64,000 nucleotides of DNA from Anabaena catenula FACHB-362 (GCF_014698735.1 NZ_JACJTQ010000007.1:95932-159931), one strand, 5' to 3'; counted from the first letter of the stretch, positions 27,991 through 37,441 are shown. Numbers and translations are program-made. The notes: a model not told the origin generated them from the sequence alone.

Positions 27991-29406
27991 ATGCCAGCGA
28001 ATTCCTGGCCCGAAGAGGACTCTTACAACTTAAGCTCTGATCCCCTTAATCCTCTGTTGTCTGACCTATCGGCAGAAGAGGAGTCAGTGGTACAGACAGA
28101 TGCTGTGTATTTACCATCATCTCAGTTTCCAGGACGTAGACCCAAAGCCGCTCTAGTGTTGACTATCGTCTGGAGTGGCACGATCGCTCTGCATTTAGTT
28201 TCCTGGGGTTCCATATTTATACTAGGACTGACAACGGTCTTAGGTATTCATGCCTTGGGTATTATCTTTGCTAGACCCCGTCACCACGCTAAAGAAATAC
28301 AAGGAGATTTACCTTCTGTATCTGTGTTGGTAGCAGCAAAAAATGAGGAAGCTGTTATTGCTAGATTAGTAAAAAATCTATGTAGTCTAGAATACTCCAA
28401 TGGAGAATATGAAGTCTGGATTATTGATGATAATAGTACTGACAGCACACCGCAGTTACTAGCAGAACTAACGCAGGAATACAAACAACTTAAGGTTCTC
28501 AGGCGTTCTCCCCAAGCCGGTGGCGGTAAGTCGGGAGCCTTGAATCAGGTGCTACCGATGACAAGAGGAGACATTATTGCCGTATTTGATGCAGATGCTC
28601 AAGTTAATCCAGATTTACTGCTACAAGTAGTGCCTTTATTTCAAAAAGAACAGGTGGGGGCGGTGCAGGTGCGAAAAGCGATCGCCAACGCTAAAGAAAA
28701 TTTTTGGACTAAAGGACAAATGGCTGAAATGGCAGTTGATATCTGGTTCCAACAACAACGGACTGCCATTGGTGGACTAGGTGAACTGCGGGGTAATGGT
28801 CAATTTGTCCGTCGTCAAGCTTTGGCAAGCTGCGGTGGCTGGAATGAAGAAACCATCACCGATGATTTGGATTTGACCATTCGCCTGAATCTAGATAACT
28901 GGGATATTGAATGCTTGTTCTATCCCCCAGTCCAAGAAGAGGGTGTGACAACTGCGATCGCTCTTTGGCATCAGCGCAACCGTTGGGCAGAAGGCGGCTA
29001 TCAGCGCTATTTAGATTACTGGAATCTGATCCTCAAAAACCGCATGGGTACGCGGAAAACCTGGGATTTGCTGATTTTTCTGCTGATCATGTATATCTTG
29101 CCGACAGCAGCAGTACCAGATTTATTAATGGCGATCGTTCGTCATCGTCCACCCATGTTCAGTTCTGTTACTGGCTTGTCTGTAACAATGTCAGTCATAG
29201 GAATGTTTGCCGGCTTAAAGCGGATACGTCAAGATCAGGAATTGAATATCTCTACTTATTTTCTGTTTCTACTGCAAACCCTGCGCGGCAGTATTTATAT
29301 GCTGCACTGGTTAGTAGTAATGAGTAGTACTACTGCTCGGATGTCAGTCCGTCCAAAACGCCTAAAATGGGTAAAAACTGTGCATACAGGCGTTGGAAAA
29401 GAATGA
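27991..29406 (+). CDS. Family 2 glycosyltransferase, probable monoglucosyldiacylglycerol synthase
   Basis: 471 residues from the ATG at 27991; the frame extends to a TTG at 27832 but that part is low-confidence. GT2 motifs: SVLVAAKNEEAVIARLV, WIIDDNSTD, AVFDADAQVNPD, TDDLDLTIRL and the QxxRW motif in HQRNRWAEGG, with transmembrane helices before and after. The opening MPANSWPEEDSYNLSS and the overall length resemble the cyanobacterial enzyme that makes monoglucosyldiacylglycerol, the precursor of thylakoid galactolipids (Synechocystis sll1377 type). That assignment is inferred. A strong terminator follows. Confidence 0.85.
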   Translation: MPANSWPEEDSYNLSSDPLNPLLSDLSAEEESVVQTDAVYLPSSQFPGRRPKAALVLTIVWSGTIALHLVSWGSIFILGLTTVLGIHALGIIFARPRHHAKEIQGDLPSVSVLVAAKNEEAVIARLVKNLCSLEYSNGEYEVWIIDDNSTDSTPQLLAELTQEYKQLKVLRRSPQAGGGKSGALNQVLPMTRGDIIAVFDADAQVNPDLLLQVVPLFQKEQVGAVQVRKAIANAKENFWTKGQMAEMAVDIWFQQQRTAIGGLGELRGNGQFVRRQALASCGGWNEETITDDLDLTIRLNLDNWDIECLFYPPVQEEGVTTAIALWHQRNRWAEGGYQRYLDYWNLILKNRMGTRKTWDLLIFLLIMYILPTAAVPDLLMAIVRHRPPMFSSVTGLSVTMSVIGMFAGLKRIRQDQELNISTYFLFLLQTLRGSIYMLHWLVVMSSTTARMSVRPKRLKWVKTVHTGVGKE

Positions 29407-29429
29407 TTTGACAATCCAATACACTCCTA

Positions 29430-29458
29430 ATCCCCCTTTTAAAGGGGGATATTTTTTT
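29430..29458 (+). terminator. Strong terminator after glycosyltransferase
   Basis: Perfect palindrome ATCCCCCTTT/AAAGGGGGAT followed by seven T. A C-rich arm of the composite repeat type, without its G-rich partner, lies at 29502-29542. Confidence 0.9.
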
Positions 29459-29592
29459 CTCGTTATATCAAACCCGGATCATCACTTCTTATTAAAAACT
29501 CTCCGTGTCCCCCCATCCCCGCATCCCCGCTTCGTCCCCAAGGATAAGTCTTAAACCGGACTTGATATTACCGACTTATAACTGAACCTGGG

Positions 29593-30156
29593 TTATGGAT
29601 ATCTTTTACTACCCGCACCCACAACGCCAATTTTATGGCGATAGGAGAGTTCTGCACCAAACCAGCCAGTAATGCTAGTTAATGTCCCCACAATCAGGGA
29701 GAGGATAAGTCCTCCTGGTAATATACTCCCCTCTACATCGCCCCAGCGGAGGATAAAGTTGATGGTTGTGAACACGAGGATAGAAATGTTAAGAATCAAG
29801 TGCGCCCAACCTGCGGTGCGTTTGCGAACTCGTTCAATTTGCAAAAAATCGCTCATCCCAATCACTGAAGCGATTATCCCAGTCACTAATCCCAGTCCAA
29901 TTAACCATAGCGAAGCCCTAGCCCAGAAAAAATCACGAGTTAACCAATAGCCAAAGTCACTGCCTAGGGCGGTGGCTAAGAAGGCAATGGGAAAGATTAT
30001 ACTTAGGGGGTGTAAGGGATGTCCTGCGATAGCTTCGCTCGCCGCAGGCATCGCTACAGTGCTGGGTACGCCGCTATCTCGATATTCACTATCATCGCTT
30101 TCAATAATTGGTGGAACATTAGGGAACGGTGTGGAAGTTGTTTCTGTAGTTTCCAT
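29593..30156 (-). CDS. DUF2231 membrane protein
   Basis: 187 residues with four hydrophobic helices starting at HPLSIIFPIAFLATALGSD; the motif GHPLHPLSI is diagnostic of DUF2231. Function unknown. The N-terminal 40 residues are polar and include seven residues (MPAASEA) encoded by an inserted repeat at 30026-30054. Divergent from the hemerythrin-domain gene. Confidence 0.9.
   Translation of the reverse strand: METTETTSTPFPNVPPIIESDDSEYRDSGVPSTVAMPAASEAIAGHPLHPLSIIFPIAFLATALGSDFGYWLTRDFFWARASLWLIGLGLVTGIIASVIGMSDFLQIERVRKRTAGWAHLILNISILVFTTINFILRWGDVEGSILPGGLILSLIVGTLTSITGWFGAELSYRHKIGVVGAGSKRYP
30026..30054. repeat. In-frame small dispersed repeat splitting a HIP1 site
   Basis: GCGAT at 30026 and ATCGC at 30050 flank 19 bp (AGCTTCGCTCGCCGCAGGC). 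Removing 21 bp would restore GCGATCGC (HIP1) and leave the protein reading VAIAGHPLHP in frame. It resembles the 21-27 bp small dispersed repeats described in Nostoc. Confidence 0.6.
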
Positions 30157-30491
30157 TATTTAGCATCCTCATTATTCAGCAGTAGAAATTTTCTCGACAT
30201 CGGCTTCAGCCGAAAATCTAAAATCTAAAATCCAAAATGGGATTAATTTCCTGTTTGACTATCTTTGAGTCAATCTAGAAGATTCAGCTAAAAAATTTAT
30301 CTATCTAGTGATTGAGGCGAGATGATCAATTTATATATCTGGCCAAAGAATGATAATAAAATTAAGCATCATTTTTTATTTTCCACCCCAGGTTTACAAA
30401 GCTATCACTCAATAGAAAGATGAAAGCTTCCTAATATCTATGTCAACCTATTAATGGTAATCAATACTGTTTTTTTTGAGGAGAACCCAAA
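30157..30491. promoter_or_regulatory. Divergent spacer DUF2231 / hemerythrin-domain gene
   Basis: 335 bp. Contains AAAATCT heptamers (30211-30240) and AT-rich DNA; GAGGAG at 30478-30483 is the ribosome site of the downstream gene. No specific operator recognised. Confidence 0.45.
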
Positions 30492-31547
30492 ATGGTAGCT
30501 ACTTTAGATGATACCAAGCGTAATGCTATTGCGGTAAAATTGGCAGATATGAAGTTACTTCAACAGTTGCTCATTCAAAATGAGGAACTATTTTTGAGAG
30601 AATCGGCTGATCGTGAAATAGCGGATAATATCCGCAAAATGCTGGATGACGACCGCAAAAATCAAGGAATTCTAGAAACTGTAGTTATTCAGTACGGCAT
30701 CCAAAAAGAAGCGGATACAACAGCACAAGAAATGGTGAATAAGGTTCGCCAGTTAATGCAAGGTAATCGATTGAGCTTTTTTGAAAAAGTATTTCAGCAT
30801 GAATTGCTGAAGCATCAACAAGTAATGAACGGCTTGACAATTCACAAAGCGGCACAAAGAGTTGGTGCTGATGTGATGGCAGCAATTGGTTCTTTAAATA
30901 CTATTAACTTTGAGAACCGCGCTCACCAAGAACAACTTAAAGGAATTCTCGAAATTTTGGGTGTGCGGGAACTGACTGGACAAGATGCAGATCAAGGAAT
31001 TTGGGCGCGTGTACAGGATGCAATCGCTGCAATTAGCGGTGCTGTAGGTAGTGCTGTTACCCAAAATTCTGACAAGCAGGATATGAACATCCAAGATGTT
31101 CTGCGTATGGATCACAATAAAGTAAATATCCTGTTTACACAATTGTTACAAAGCAACGATGCACAAAAAATTCAAGAATACTTTGGGCAACTTTATAAGG
31201 ATATCAGCGTTCATGCTGCTGCCGAAGAGGAAGTTGTCTATCCCAGAGTCAGGCCTTTTTATGGTGATGCTGATACCCAAGAATTATATGATGAACAAGC
31301 AAGCTGGCGGATTATCTTGGATCAACTCAAAGCTATTAGCCCCACCACACCTGAATTCAAGGACAGAATCAGAGGTTTGATGGACGATGTTATGGATCAT
31401 GTGCGCCAAGAAGAAAGCACAATGTTCGCAGCAATTCGCAATAATTTAAGTTCTCAACAGAGTGAGGAATTAGCTACACAATTCAAAGCTGCTAAAAGCC
31501 GAATTCAACAAGAAATAGGCGGGAATAAAGCTGGTGCAAGGGTTTAA
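30492..31547 (+). CDS. Hemerythrin-domain protein with ferritin-like helical N-terminal half
   Basis: 351 residues. The C-terminal half (about 195-320) is a hemerythrin/HHE diiron domain: LRMDHNKVNILFTQLL, DISVHAAAEEEVVYPRV, WRIILDQL and DDVMDHVRQEESTMF provide the His/Glu ligands. Residues 1-165 are helical with Glu/His-rich helices (LQQLLIQNEELFLRESADRE, FQHELLKHQQVMN), ferritin-like in appearance. It could store or sense iron or oxygen. The gene has a strong GAGGAG site, and its transcript ends at a perfect terminator, so it is a single-gene unit. Confidence 0.85.
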   Translation: MVATLDDTKRNAIAVKLADMKLLQQLLIQNEELFLRESADREIADNIRKMLDDDRKNQGILETVVIQYGIQKEADTTAQEMVNKVRQLMQGNRLSFFEKVFQHELLKHQQVMNGLTIHKAAQRVGADVMAAIGSLNTINFENRAHQEQLKGILEILGVRELTGQDADQGIWARVQDAIAAISGAVGSAVTQNSDKQDMNIQDVLRMDHNKVNILFTQLLQSNDAQKIQEYFGQLYKDISVHAAAEEEVVYPRVRPFYGDADTQELYDEQASWRIILDQLKAISPTTPEFKDRIRGLMDDVMDHVRQEESTMFAAIRNNLSSQQSEELATQFKAAKSRIQQEIGGNKAGARV

Positions 31548-31599
31548 TATAGTGCTGCTGAGTAAGATAATCACGTTTTAAAAAAAAATAAACATTAGA

Positions 31600-31630
31600 T
31601 TGCATTACATCAAAGTAATGCAATTTTTTT
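31600..31630 (+). terminator. Terminator after hemerythrin-domain gene
   Basis: Perfect stem TTGCATTAC / GTAATGCAA, loop ATCAAA, seven T following. Confidence 0.92.
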
Positions 31631-31784
31631 ATTTATATGGAGCAATTTTTACAGCAAATTTCAGGTTGCAGGAGGTACAAAATTTAAGAACAAAGCCTTA
31701 TGCTAAGAGACTTTCAAAGAGAGTTAAGAGTTCTCTATTCCCTGTTTCCTTGTGTATATAAAACACAAAAATAAAATTCCAATT

Positions 31785-31818
31785 ATTGTAGAGATTTTTC
31801 ATAAATAATCTCTACAAT
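31785..31818. repeat. Palindromic hairpin repeat, copy 2 (variant)
   Basis: Perfect 12-bp inverted repeat ATTGTAGAGATT / AATCTCTACAAT with 10-base loop, related to the copies at 85 and 50551. The surrounding spacer 31631-32076 has no gene. Confidence 0.78.
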
Positions 31819-32076
31819 GTGTTCTTCTGTTGATTGTTATACCTTTCTTAAGATGAAGCTGCATAGAATTAAGAGAGCAAGGACAACTACCGCATATATA
31901 GACACCCGTAGGGTGGCTTCTCAAAGAGTACGCAGATCAACACAGATAAATCAATGGATTTCATGATTCTGTGCAGCCTCACATAAAATTGGTATGACCG
32001 AATTATCGAGTCTGACGCAAATTATAATCTTGCCTTGATTGTGACACTTGCGTAAGTCTTATTCGCATCAGATAAT

Positions 32077-32391
32077 TTATCCAATTCCTAACATCCGACT
32101 AACTTGTGCTGACTGTAATGGTTTGCGTTCTATATTTTGAAAACATTCAACTTTTTGTAGGTATGTAGCGGCAGTTTTAAAATTACTTAGATTCAGTAAA
32201 ATCATATCTTCATATACTGATTCTTGGGGAATTTTAATATCTAAAACTAATTCTTCTAGTTTATTTTGGTCAATCATAAATTTCAGATATTTTAAAAAGA
32301 CTTCCCGCTTTTTAGAACGCACAGTTAACAAGTACCAATTATTACTAATAGGTTGTGGTGATGATGATTCTACAGATTCTATTGGTGGCAT
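32077..32391 (-). CDS. Small protein resembling the NusG N-terminal domain
   Basis: 104 residues. The segment NWYLLTVRSKKREVFLKYLK followed by an Ile-rich strand (LVLDIKIPQESVYEDMILLN) and YLQKVECF resembles the NGN fold of NusG/Spt5 (WY start, basic helix, IPxE strand), but the KOW domain is absent. Conserved-looking in layout yet I cannot name it. Might touch RNA polymerase or be an unrelated ferredoxin-like fold. Single gene with 465 bp of AT-rich, gene-free DNA upstream. Confidence 0.6.
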   Translation of the reverse strand: MPPIESVESSSPQPISNNWYLLTVRSKKREVFLKYLKFMIDQNKLEELVLDIKIPQESVYEDMILLNLSNFKTAATYLQKVECFQNIERKPLQSAQVSRMLGIG

Positions 32392-32762
32392 GGTATAGCT
32401 GAAGTTTATGGTGAAATGAAAAGGTTGAAGTTGTTTTTGAGCTTTCCTTGATAAATAGTAGCTAAGAATGAATCTTTTTACTGACTATTAATCAAAACAG
32501 TATAGCAATAATTTTCTCTGGCTTTACCTCAGAGGGCGTTAGAGTAAAGCAATAATACAACCTCTCAAACATCACATATTTCTAAATAATTTGTCAATGT
32601 ATAAAATTAATTAATTTTTATTTAAAAAATTGATTAAATAATGTTACATATGAATAAATATTAATTACTTACTTAAAAAAATTCATATCAGGTGACAATT
32701 CATTGTATGGGATAGTTTATTTTTAGTTAAACTTGCTCAAGACAGTGATTGTCCAGATTTTT

Positions 32763-32801
32763 AGCCACGATTGTAATACGCTTGGTATTACAATCGTGGC
32801 T
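32763..32801. terminator. Perfect 17-bp hairpin in AT-rich spacer
   Basis: AGCCACGATTGTAATAC / GTATTACAATCGTGGCT with a GCTTG loop, 56 bp past the stop of the M20 gene (minus strand). No T-run follows on either strand, so it may be an element other than a simple terminator. The rest of 32392-32856 is AT-rich with no gene. Confidence 0.6.
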
Positions 32802-32856
32802 GATTACTACTCAATATTTGTGAAATTCCGGTTGCATCTCTGACAGGAAAAGGCAT

Positions 32857-34038
32857 TTATTTTAGTTGCCAATACTTGTAAGCAGCATATGCTAAAGTCA
32901 CAACACCGGTAATAATCGCAGACTCATCTACTTCAAATTGAGGATGATGTAAGGGGTGATTAATGATTCTATCTTTGTAGCCGACACCCAAACGAAACAT
33001 CGAACCGGGGGCGTGTTCCAAATAAACAGAAAAGTCTTCAGCACCAAGAGAGGGTTCAGGTAAGACTTGGACGAATTCGCTACTCCAAGCTTCTTCTGCT
33101 GATGATTGTAATAATTGTGTCAGGGCATAATCATTTTGTACACTTGGTACACCCTGACGATAATTAACTTGGTATTTTGCACCGTAAGAATTGCAAAGAT
33201 TAGAGACAATGCTTTCAATCCAGTTTGGTAATTGGGCGCGGGTTTCTGGGTGGAGCGATCGCACAGTCCCCAACAATTGTACTTTATCAGCAATTATATT
33301 CGGCGCTCTGCCACCATTAATCTGTCCAATACTCAACACTACAGGACGTAAAGGATTTTGAGTGCGGCTAATAGCTTGTTGCAGCGCCGTAATCACTTGG
33401 GAAGCAATCCAAATTGCATCAACTGCTTCATGGGGACGCGCACCATGTCCCGATTCACCAATAATTATAATCTCTAAATTATCTGCTGCTGCGGTCAAAG
33501 CCCCATAACGAATACCAATAGAACCAGCAGGAATAGAAGGGAAAACATGAACCCCTAAGATAGCTGAAACATTATCCATCACTCCGTCTTTTACCATCCA
33601 GTTTGCCCCTTGGGCAATTTCCTCTGCTGGCTGAAATAAAAACCTGACGTTACCCTCCAACTCTGTCGCTACTTGGGATAGTACCATTGCCGTACCTAAC
33701 CCTACCGTAGTGTGTACATCGTGTCCACACGCGTGCATTACACCTTCTATACGAGAAGCATAGTCCAATCCGCTACGCTCTTGAATCGGTAAAGCATCCA
33801 TATCAGTACGAATTGCCAACACCCGATCATTTTGCTTAGTGCCTTGTAGTTCACCAATGACACCTGTTTTCCCCACGCCCTCTTCTACGTGTAAGCCACT
33901 AGAAGACAACACACCAGCAACAAAAGCAGATGTTTGATATTCTTGTCCGCTGAGTTCTGGGTGTAAGTGGATATGGCGGCGAATTTCCACTAAGCGGGGT
34001 GCTAAAGTGGTGGCTAAGTCTTTAATTCGGGTCAGCAT
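32857..34038 (-). CDS. M20D amidohydrolase (N-acyl amino acid hydrolase type)
   Basis: 393 residues. Motifs: IHLHPELSGQEYQT, MHACGHDVHTTVGLG (metal Cys/His), FQPAEEIAQGA (catalytic Glu pair), and GAEDFSVYLEHAPG near the end. Relatives hydrolyse N-acyl or IAA-amino acid conjugates, hippurate, or N-acetyl-diaminopimelate; the substrate here is unknown. Cytoplasmic. Divergent from the aldolase gene. Confidence 0.93.
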   Translation of the reverse strand: MLTRIKDLATTLAPRLVEIRRHIHLHPELSGQEYQTSAFVAGVLSSSGLHVEEGVGKTGVIGELQGTKQNDRVLAIRTDMDALPIQERSGLDYASRIEGVMHACGHDVHTTVGLGTAMVLSQVATELEGNVRFLFQPAEEIAQGANWMVKDGVMDNVSAILGVHVFPSIPAGSIGIRYGALTAAADNLEIIIIGESGHGARPHEAVDAIWIASQVITALQQAISRTQNPLRPVVLSIGQINGGRAPNIIADKVQLLGTVRSLHPETRAQLPNWIESIVSNLCNSYGAKYQVNYRQGVPSVQNDYALTQLLQSSAEEAWSSEFVQVLPEPSLGAEDFSVYLEHAPGSMFRLGVGYKDRIINHPLHHPQFEVDESAIITGVVTLAYAAYKYWQLK

Positions 34039-34427
34039 TGAATCTATTTTAGAGTAGAATCTTTGTTTTCATAATAAAGAAGTGTTATTGAGCAAAATGC
34101 TCTAGTCTGACAAGACAGCAAAAAAACCAAACTAAGTAGAAAAATATAAACCAGGGTAAAACCATCTTTCCCCCTGTACTCTGCCTCTTGTATGCCCAGC
34201 GACCAAACGTTCTGAGTTTAAGGTAGCGAATATCACAGCACTATATGGAAATGATAGATTATTTTGATATAGTAAGGTCGCAAAGTTTTTCAGCATAAGC
34301 ATCCGCTACTAGTTATAATTTCCTATAAGTTGAAAAAAACCTTAAGATTAGCGTAACAATTACATTAAAATAAAAATTACGCTTCTATTAAACTGACTGG
34401 CTGATACCCAAATTAGGAGGATTATAT
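34039..34427. promoter_or_regulatory. Divergent spacer M20 / aldolase
   Basis: 389 bp with no gene, presumably carrying the strong aldolase promoter. GAGCA-AAA-TGCTC palindrome at 34090-34102. TTGAAA at about 34330 could be a -35 but I cannot fix a matching -10. AGGAGG at 34415-34420 is the aldolase ribosome site. Confidence 0.5.
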
Positions 34428-35501
34428 ATGGCGCTTGTACCAATGCGGTTGCTTTTGGATCACGCTGCTGAAAACGGTTACGGCATCCCCGCTTTTAACG
34501 TAAACAACTTAGAGCAGATTCAGGCAATTATGAAGGCGGCGGCTGACACAGATAGCCCCGTAATTTTACAAGCTTCTCGCGGCGCTCGTAATTATGCAGG
34601 TGAAAACTTCCTGCGCCACCTGATTTTGGCTGCGGTAGAAACCTATCCAGAGATTCCCATTGTCATGCACCAAGATCATGGTAATGCTCCTTCTACCTGC
34701 TATTCAGCTATTAAGAACAACTTCACCAGCGTGATGATGGATGGTTCTTTGGAAGCTGATGCTAAGACTCCAGCAAGTTTCGAGTATAACGTTAAAGTTA
34801 CCAGCGAAGTTGTCAACGTAGCTCACTCTTTGGGTGTGAGTGTTGAAGGTGAACTCGGTTGTTTGGGTTCTCTAGAAACTGGTGCTGGTGAAGCTGAAGA
34901 TGGTCACGGTTTTGAAGGTACACTAGACCATTCTCAACTGTTAACTGACCCCGATGAAGCTGTTAACTTCGTAGAAGCAACTCAAGTAGATGCTTTGGCT
35001 GTGGCTATTGGCACAAGTCATGGTGCTTACAAGTTTACCCGTAAGCCTACTGGTGAAATTTTAGCTATCAGCCGCATTGAAGAAATTCACCGTCGTCTAC
35101 CTAACACCCACTTGGTAATGCACGGTTCTTCTTCTGTACCTGAAGATTTGATTGCACTGATTAACCAATATGGTGGTGCTATTCCTGAAACCTACGGTGT
35201 ACCTGTAGAAGAAATCCAAAAAGGTATTAAGAGTGGTGTTCGTAAGGTAAATATCGACACAGATAACCGTTTGGCTATCACTGCGGCTGTGCGTGAAGCT
35301 TTGGCTGCTAATCCCAAGGAATTCGATCCTCGTCACTTCCTCAAGCCTTCTATTAAATATATGCAGAAGGTTTGTGCTGACCGTTATGTACAGTTTGGTA
35401 CTGCTGGTAACGCAAGCAAGATTAAGCAAGTTTCTTTAGAAGATTTTGCTGCTAAGTATGCTAAGGGTGAACTTGTCATGAAGGCTGCTGCTAAAGTTTA
35501 A
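34428..35501 (+). CDS. fbaA: Fructose-bisphosphate aldolase, class II (Calvin-cycle type)
   Basis: 357 residues, typical of the class IIB/Calvin-cycle subtype. Motifs: [17 protein letters not shown], metal-binding [28 protein letters not shown], and [10 protein letters not shown]. It joins glyceraldehyde 3-phosphate and dihydroxyacetone phosphate (and makes sedoheptulose bisphosphate) in carbon fixation and gluconeogenesis. Codon usage and ribosome site suggest high expression. Monocistronic with its own terminator. Confidence 0.97.
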   Translation: MALVPMRLLLDHAAENGYGIPAFNVNNLEQIQAIMKAAADTDSPVILQASRGARNYAGENFLRHLILAAVETYPEIPIVMHQDHGNAPSTCYSAIKNNFTSVMMDGSLEADAKTPASFEYNVKVTSEVVNVAHSLGVSVEGELGCLGSLETGAGEAEDGHGFEGTLDHSQLLTDPDEAVNFVEATQVDALAVAIGTSHGAYKFTRKPTGEILAISRIEEIHRRLPNTHLVMHGSSSVPEDLIALINQYGGAIPETYGVPVEEIQKGIKSGVRKVNIDTDNRLAITAAVREALAANPKEFDPRHFLKPSIKYMQKVCADRYVQFGTAGNASKIKQVSLEDFAAKYAKGELVMKAAAKV

Positions 35502-35554
35502 TTCTTATCAGCAATAAATAGGGTAAGGCCTTGCTATACCCCTAGATAAATCAG

Positions 35555-35586
35555 CCGGGTGACGTTAAAGTTGCCCGGTTTTTTGT
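35555..35586 (+). terminator. Terminator after fbaA
   Basis: Stem CCGGGTGAC / GTTGCCCGG (two G-T pairs), loop GTTAAA, then TTTTTTG. Confidence 0.88.
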
Positions 35587-35656
35587 ATTGCTAGAAGGTA
35601 AGAATAAAGGCGTTTACGGTTACACCATGATTGTATTTGATTATGCTTAAAATTGA

Positions 35657-36862
35657 TTATTCTAAGTGCAACTCCCCAAAAATTTTCCGGTCATATTGGC
35701 TAGAAATCCGAATAATATAACCTGGTTTCAAGGATATGTCTGGCTTCCATTTATAAATTCCATCACTCGCAGTGTGAGGAGAGATCGTTTTAATCAATTT
35801 TGTACCATCGTACAATTGAATTGTCACATCTCCATCAAGATTATCCTGCCACAATAGGAGATACGGCTCATTTTTTTCTATATTTACCTTCGTGACAGGC
35901 TGACTAACAAAGATGTGTGGTGAAAGCTGTTTTTTGCTTTTTTTACGAAATCCTAGATAGTGCGGTAACTCAGAGAAAGTAGGATTTTCTAGCGAATTTG
36001 ACAGTTGGGGAAGGACAATGTTTCCTGTTTGAGAATTAGATAAATATGTTGAAGTACCACCATCAACTGTAATGATATCTCCCTTAACTCCTAATTGACG
36101 TAGCAAACTGGCTGCTTCATCCAAAGTTGCTTTGTTTACTGTCATAATTAACATTAGTTCATCGCCCTTGATACTATCTTTGTTCAAAGTACCAATGACT
36201 TGATACTTGTTAGCTGGATTTTGGGCTAACACTTTTGCTGGATGATCACTGTACTGGTAGGAGACAATGGCATTCTGTACACGCTTTTGATTTAGAGGCG
36301 CACCATTAACAGGGTTGTAGTCAGTGATGTATGCTTGTTCATCGTCCCAAACTAAAGCTTTCAGACGAACTTTGCTATAAAACTTATCTTTTGGTTCTCT
36401 GATAGGGCCGTAAGGGCTGGTTCCACCACTAATTACTGTACCATTGAGTTTAATTGGGAATGATAACTGTGTACTAGATTGGTACTGCTCAAAAAAAGAG
36501 CAATTAATTAGAGAAAAAACATCATTATTATAAAGTTTTTTATATTCTTGGGATACTTGAGAGAACAACTTGTTCTGAAAAAACGGGCTGTAATATCCTC
36601 CTTCTCCTTTATAGTATTTTCCTTGACCTAGACCCATGTTATCAACTTCTCCAGTCAGTTGGTCTATGTGCATTTTTGACAAATCGATAACTTGCAAATA
36701 AGCTTTATTACCATTGGCTAAATTCTTCTCATACAACCCCGCACCGTTGATAACTTGAAGAGGCTGATAATCAGACAAAGGTTTAAAAGCCTGGGAAGTT
36801 GATAAATTGCTAATAAGCAGTATTGAGGAAAGTAAAATTAAAAATATAATTTTATTGAGCAT
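35657..36862 (-). CDS. Secreted phosphodiester glycosidase (NAGPA/DUF2233) family protein
   Basis: 401 residues. Signal peptide MLNKIIFLILLSSILLIS with cleavage near SQA. Core features of the family include SLINCSFFEQYQSS, KLNGTVISGG, and the active-site strand DIITVDGGTSTYLSN (NxDGGxS type). The C-terminal 85 residues form a beta domain probably for binding (VNIEKNEPYLLLWQDNLDGD). Such enzymes uncover or trim sugar phosphodiesters; the substrate is unknown, possibly an exopolysaccharide. Lys/Asn-rich composition and lower GC than its neighbours hint at transfer. Confidence 0.8.
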   Translation of the reverse strand: MLNKIIFLILLSSILLISNLSTSQAFKPLSDYQPLQVINGAGLYEKNLANGNKAYLQVIDLSKMHIDQLTGEVDNMGLGQGKYYKGEGGYYSPFFQNKLFSQVSQEYKKLYNNDVFSLINCSFFEQYQSSTQLSFPIKLNGTVISGGTSPYGPIREPKDKFYSKVRLKALVWDDEQAYITDYNPVNGAPLNQKRVQNAIVSYQYSDHPAKVLAQNPANKYQVIGTLNKDSIKGDELMLIMTVNKATLDEAASLLRQLGVKGDIITVDGGTSTYLSNSQTGNIVLPQLSNSLENPTFSELPHYLGFRKKSKKQLSPHIFVSQPVTKVNIEKNEPYLLLWQDNLDGDVTIQLYDGTKLIKTISPHTASDGIYKWKPDISLKPGYIIRISSQYDRKIFGELHLE

Positions 36863-37035
36863 TACAGTTCTGTTGACTAATTATTCAGCCAAGATAAAGT
36901 ATGTTGAATTTAGATTAAGGAACGAATTGCACAAATTAATTCTTTAACTGCTTGTGGTTGTTTTTGGGGTCGAATATATTAGGCTAATAGTTGCCAATCT
37001 AAATCAGGAAACAACTGACTTCTATCACTTTGCTG

Positions 37036-37394
37036 ATACAGCAGATTGCAGATCAATGAGGTACAGAATCTAAATTGAAACCTAGACACCAAGCCAGTTT
37101 TACTCCTGACTCCTGACTCCTGACTCCTGAATTCTGCTGTAAGTCTTTTCACGTATACAGCAGATTGCAGATCAATGAGGTACAGAATCTAAATTGAAAC
37201 CTAGACACCAAGCCAGTTTTACTCCTGACTCCTGAACGGCAGTTGACGGCAGTTGCTACAAGTCGGGGAACCCGCCCAACGCACTGCCTCCTTTATGCCG
37301 ACGGCAGTTCCTCTTTGGGGAAACCACCAAGACCGGACTGCCTTGGGAACCCGTCCACCGCACTGCCTCCTCCTGACTCCTGAATTCTGCTGTA
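37036..37394. repeat. Direct 81-bp repeats and composite repeat block
   Basis: Identical 81-bp copies at 37036-37116 and 37155-37235 (period 119) start ATACAGCAGATTGCAG and end in ACTCCTG heptamers. The next part (37236-37370) contains ACGGCAGTTGCTACAAG-type and CGCACTGCCTCC words, repeated twice. ACTCCTGAATTCTGCTGTA closes the block at 37377-37395 and also occurs at 37123; its reverse complement begins the array at 63893. Confidence 0.92.
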
Positions 37395-37441
37395 TTATAC
37401 AGGTTTTGTGGGATAGGCATCTTGCCTGTCCTTAATTATTA

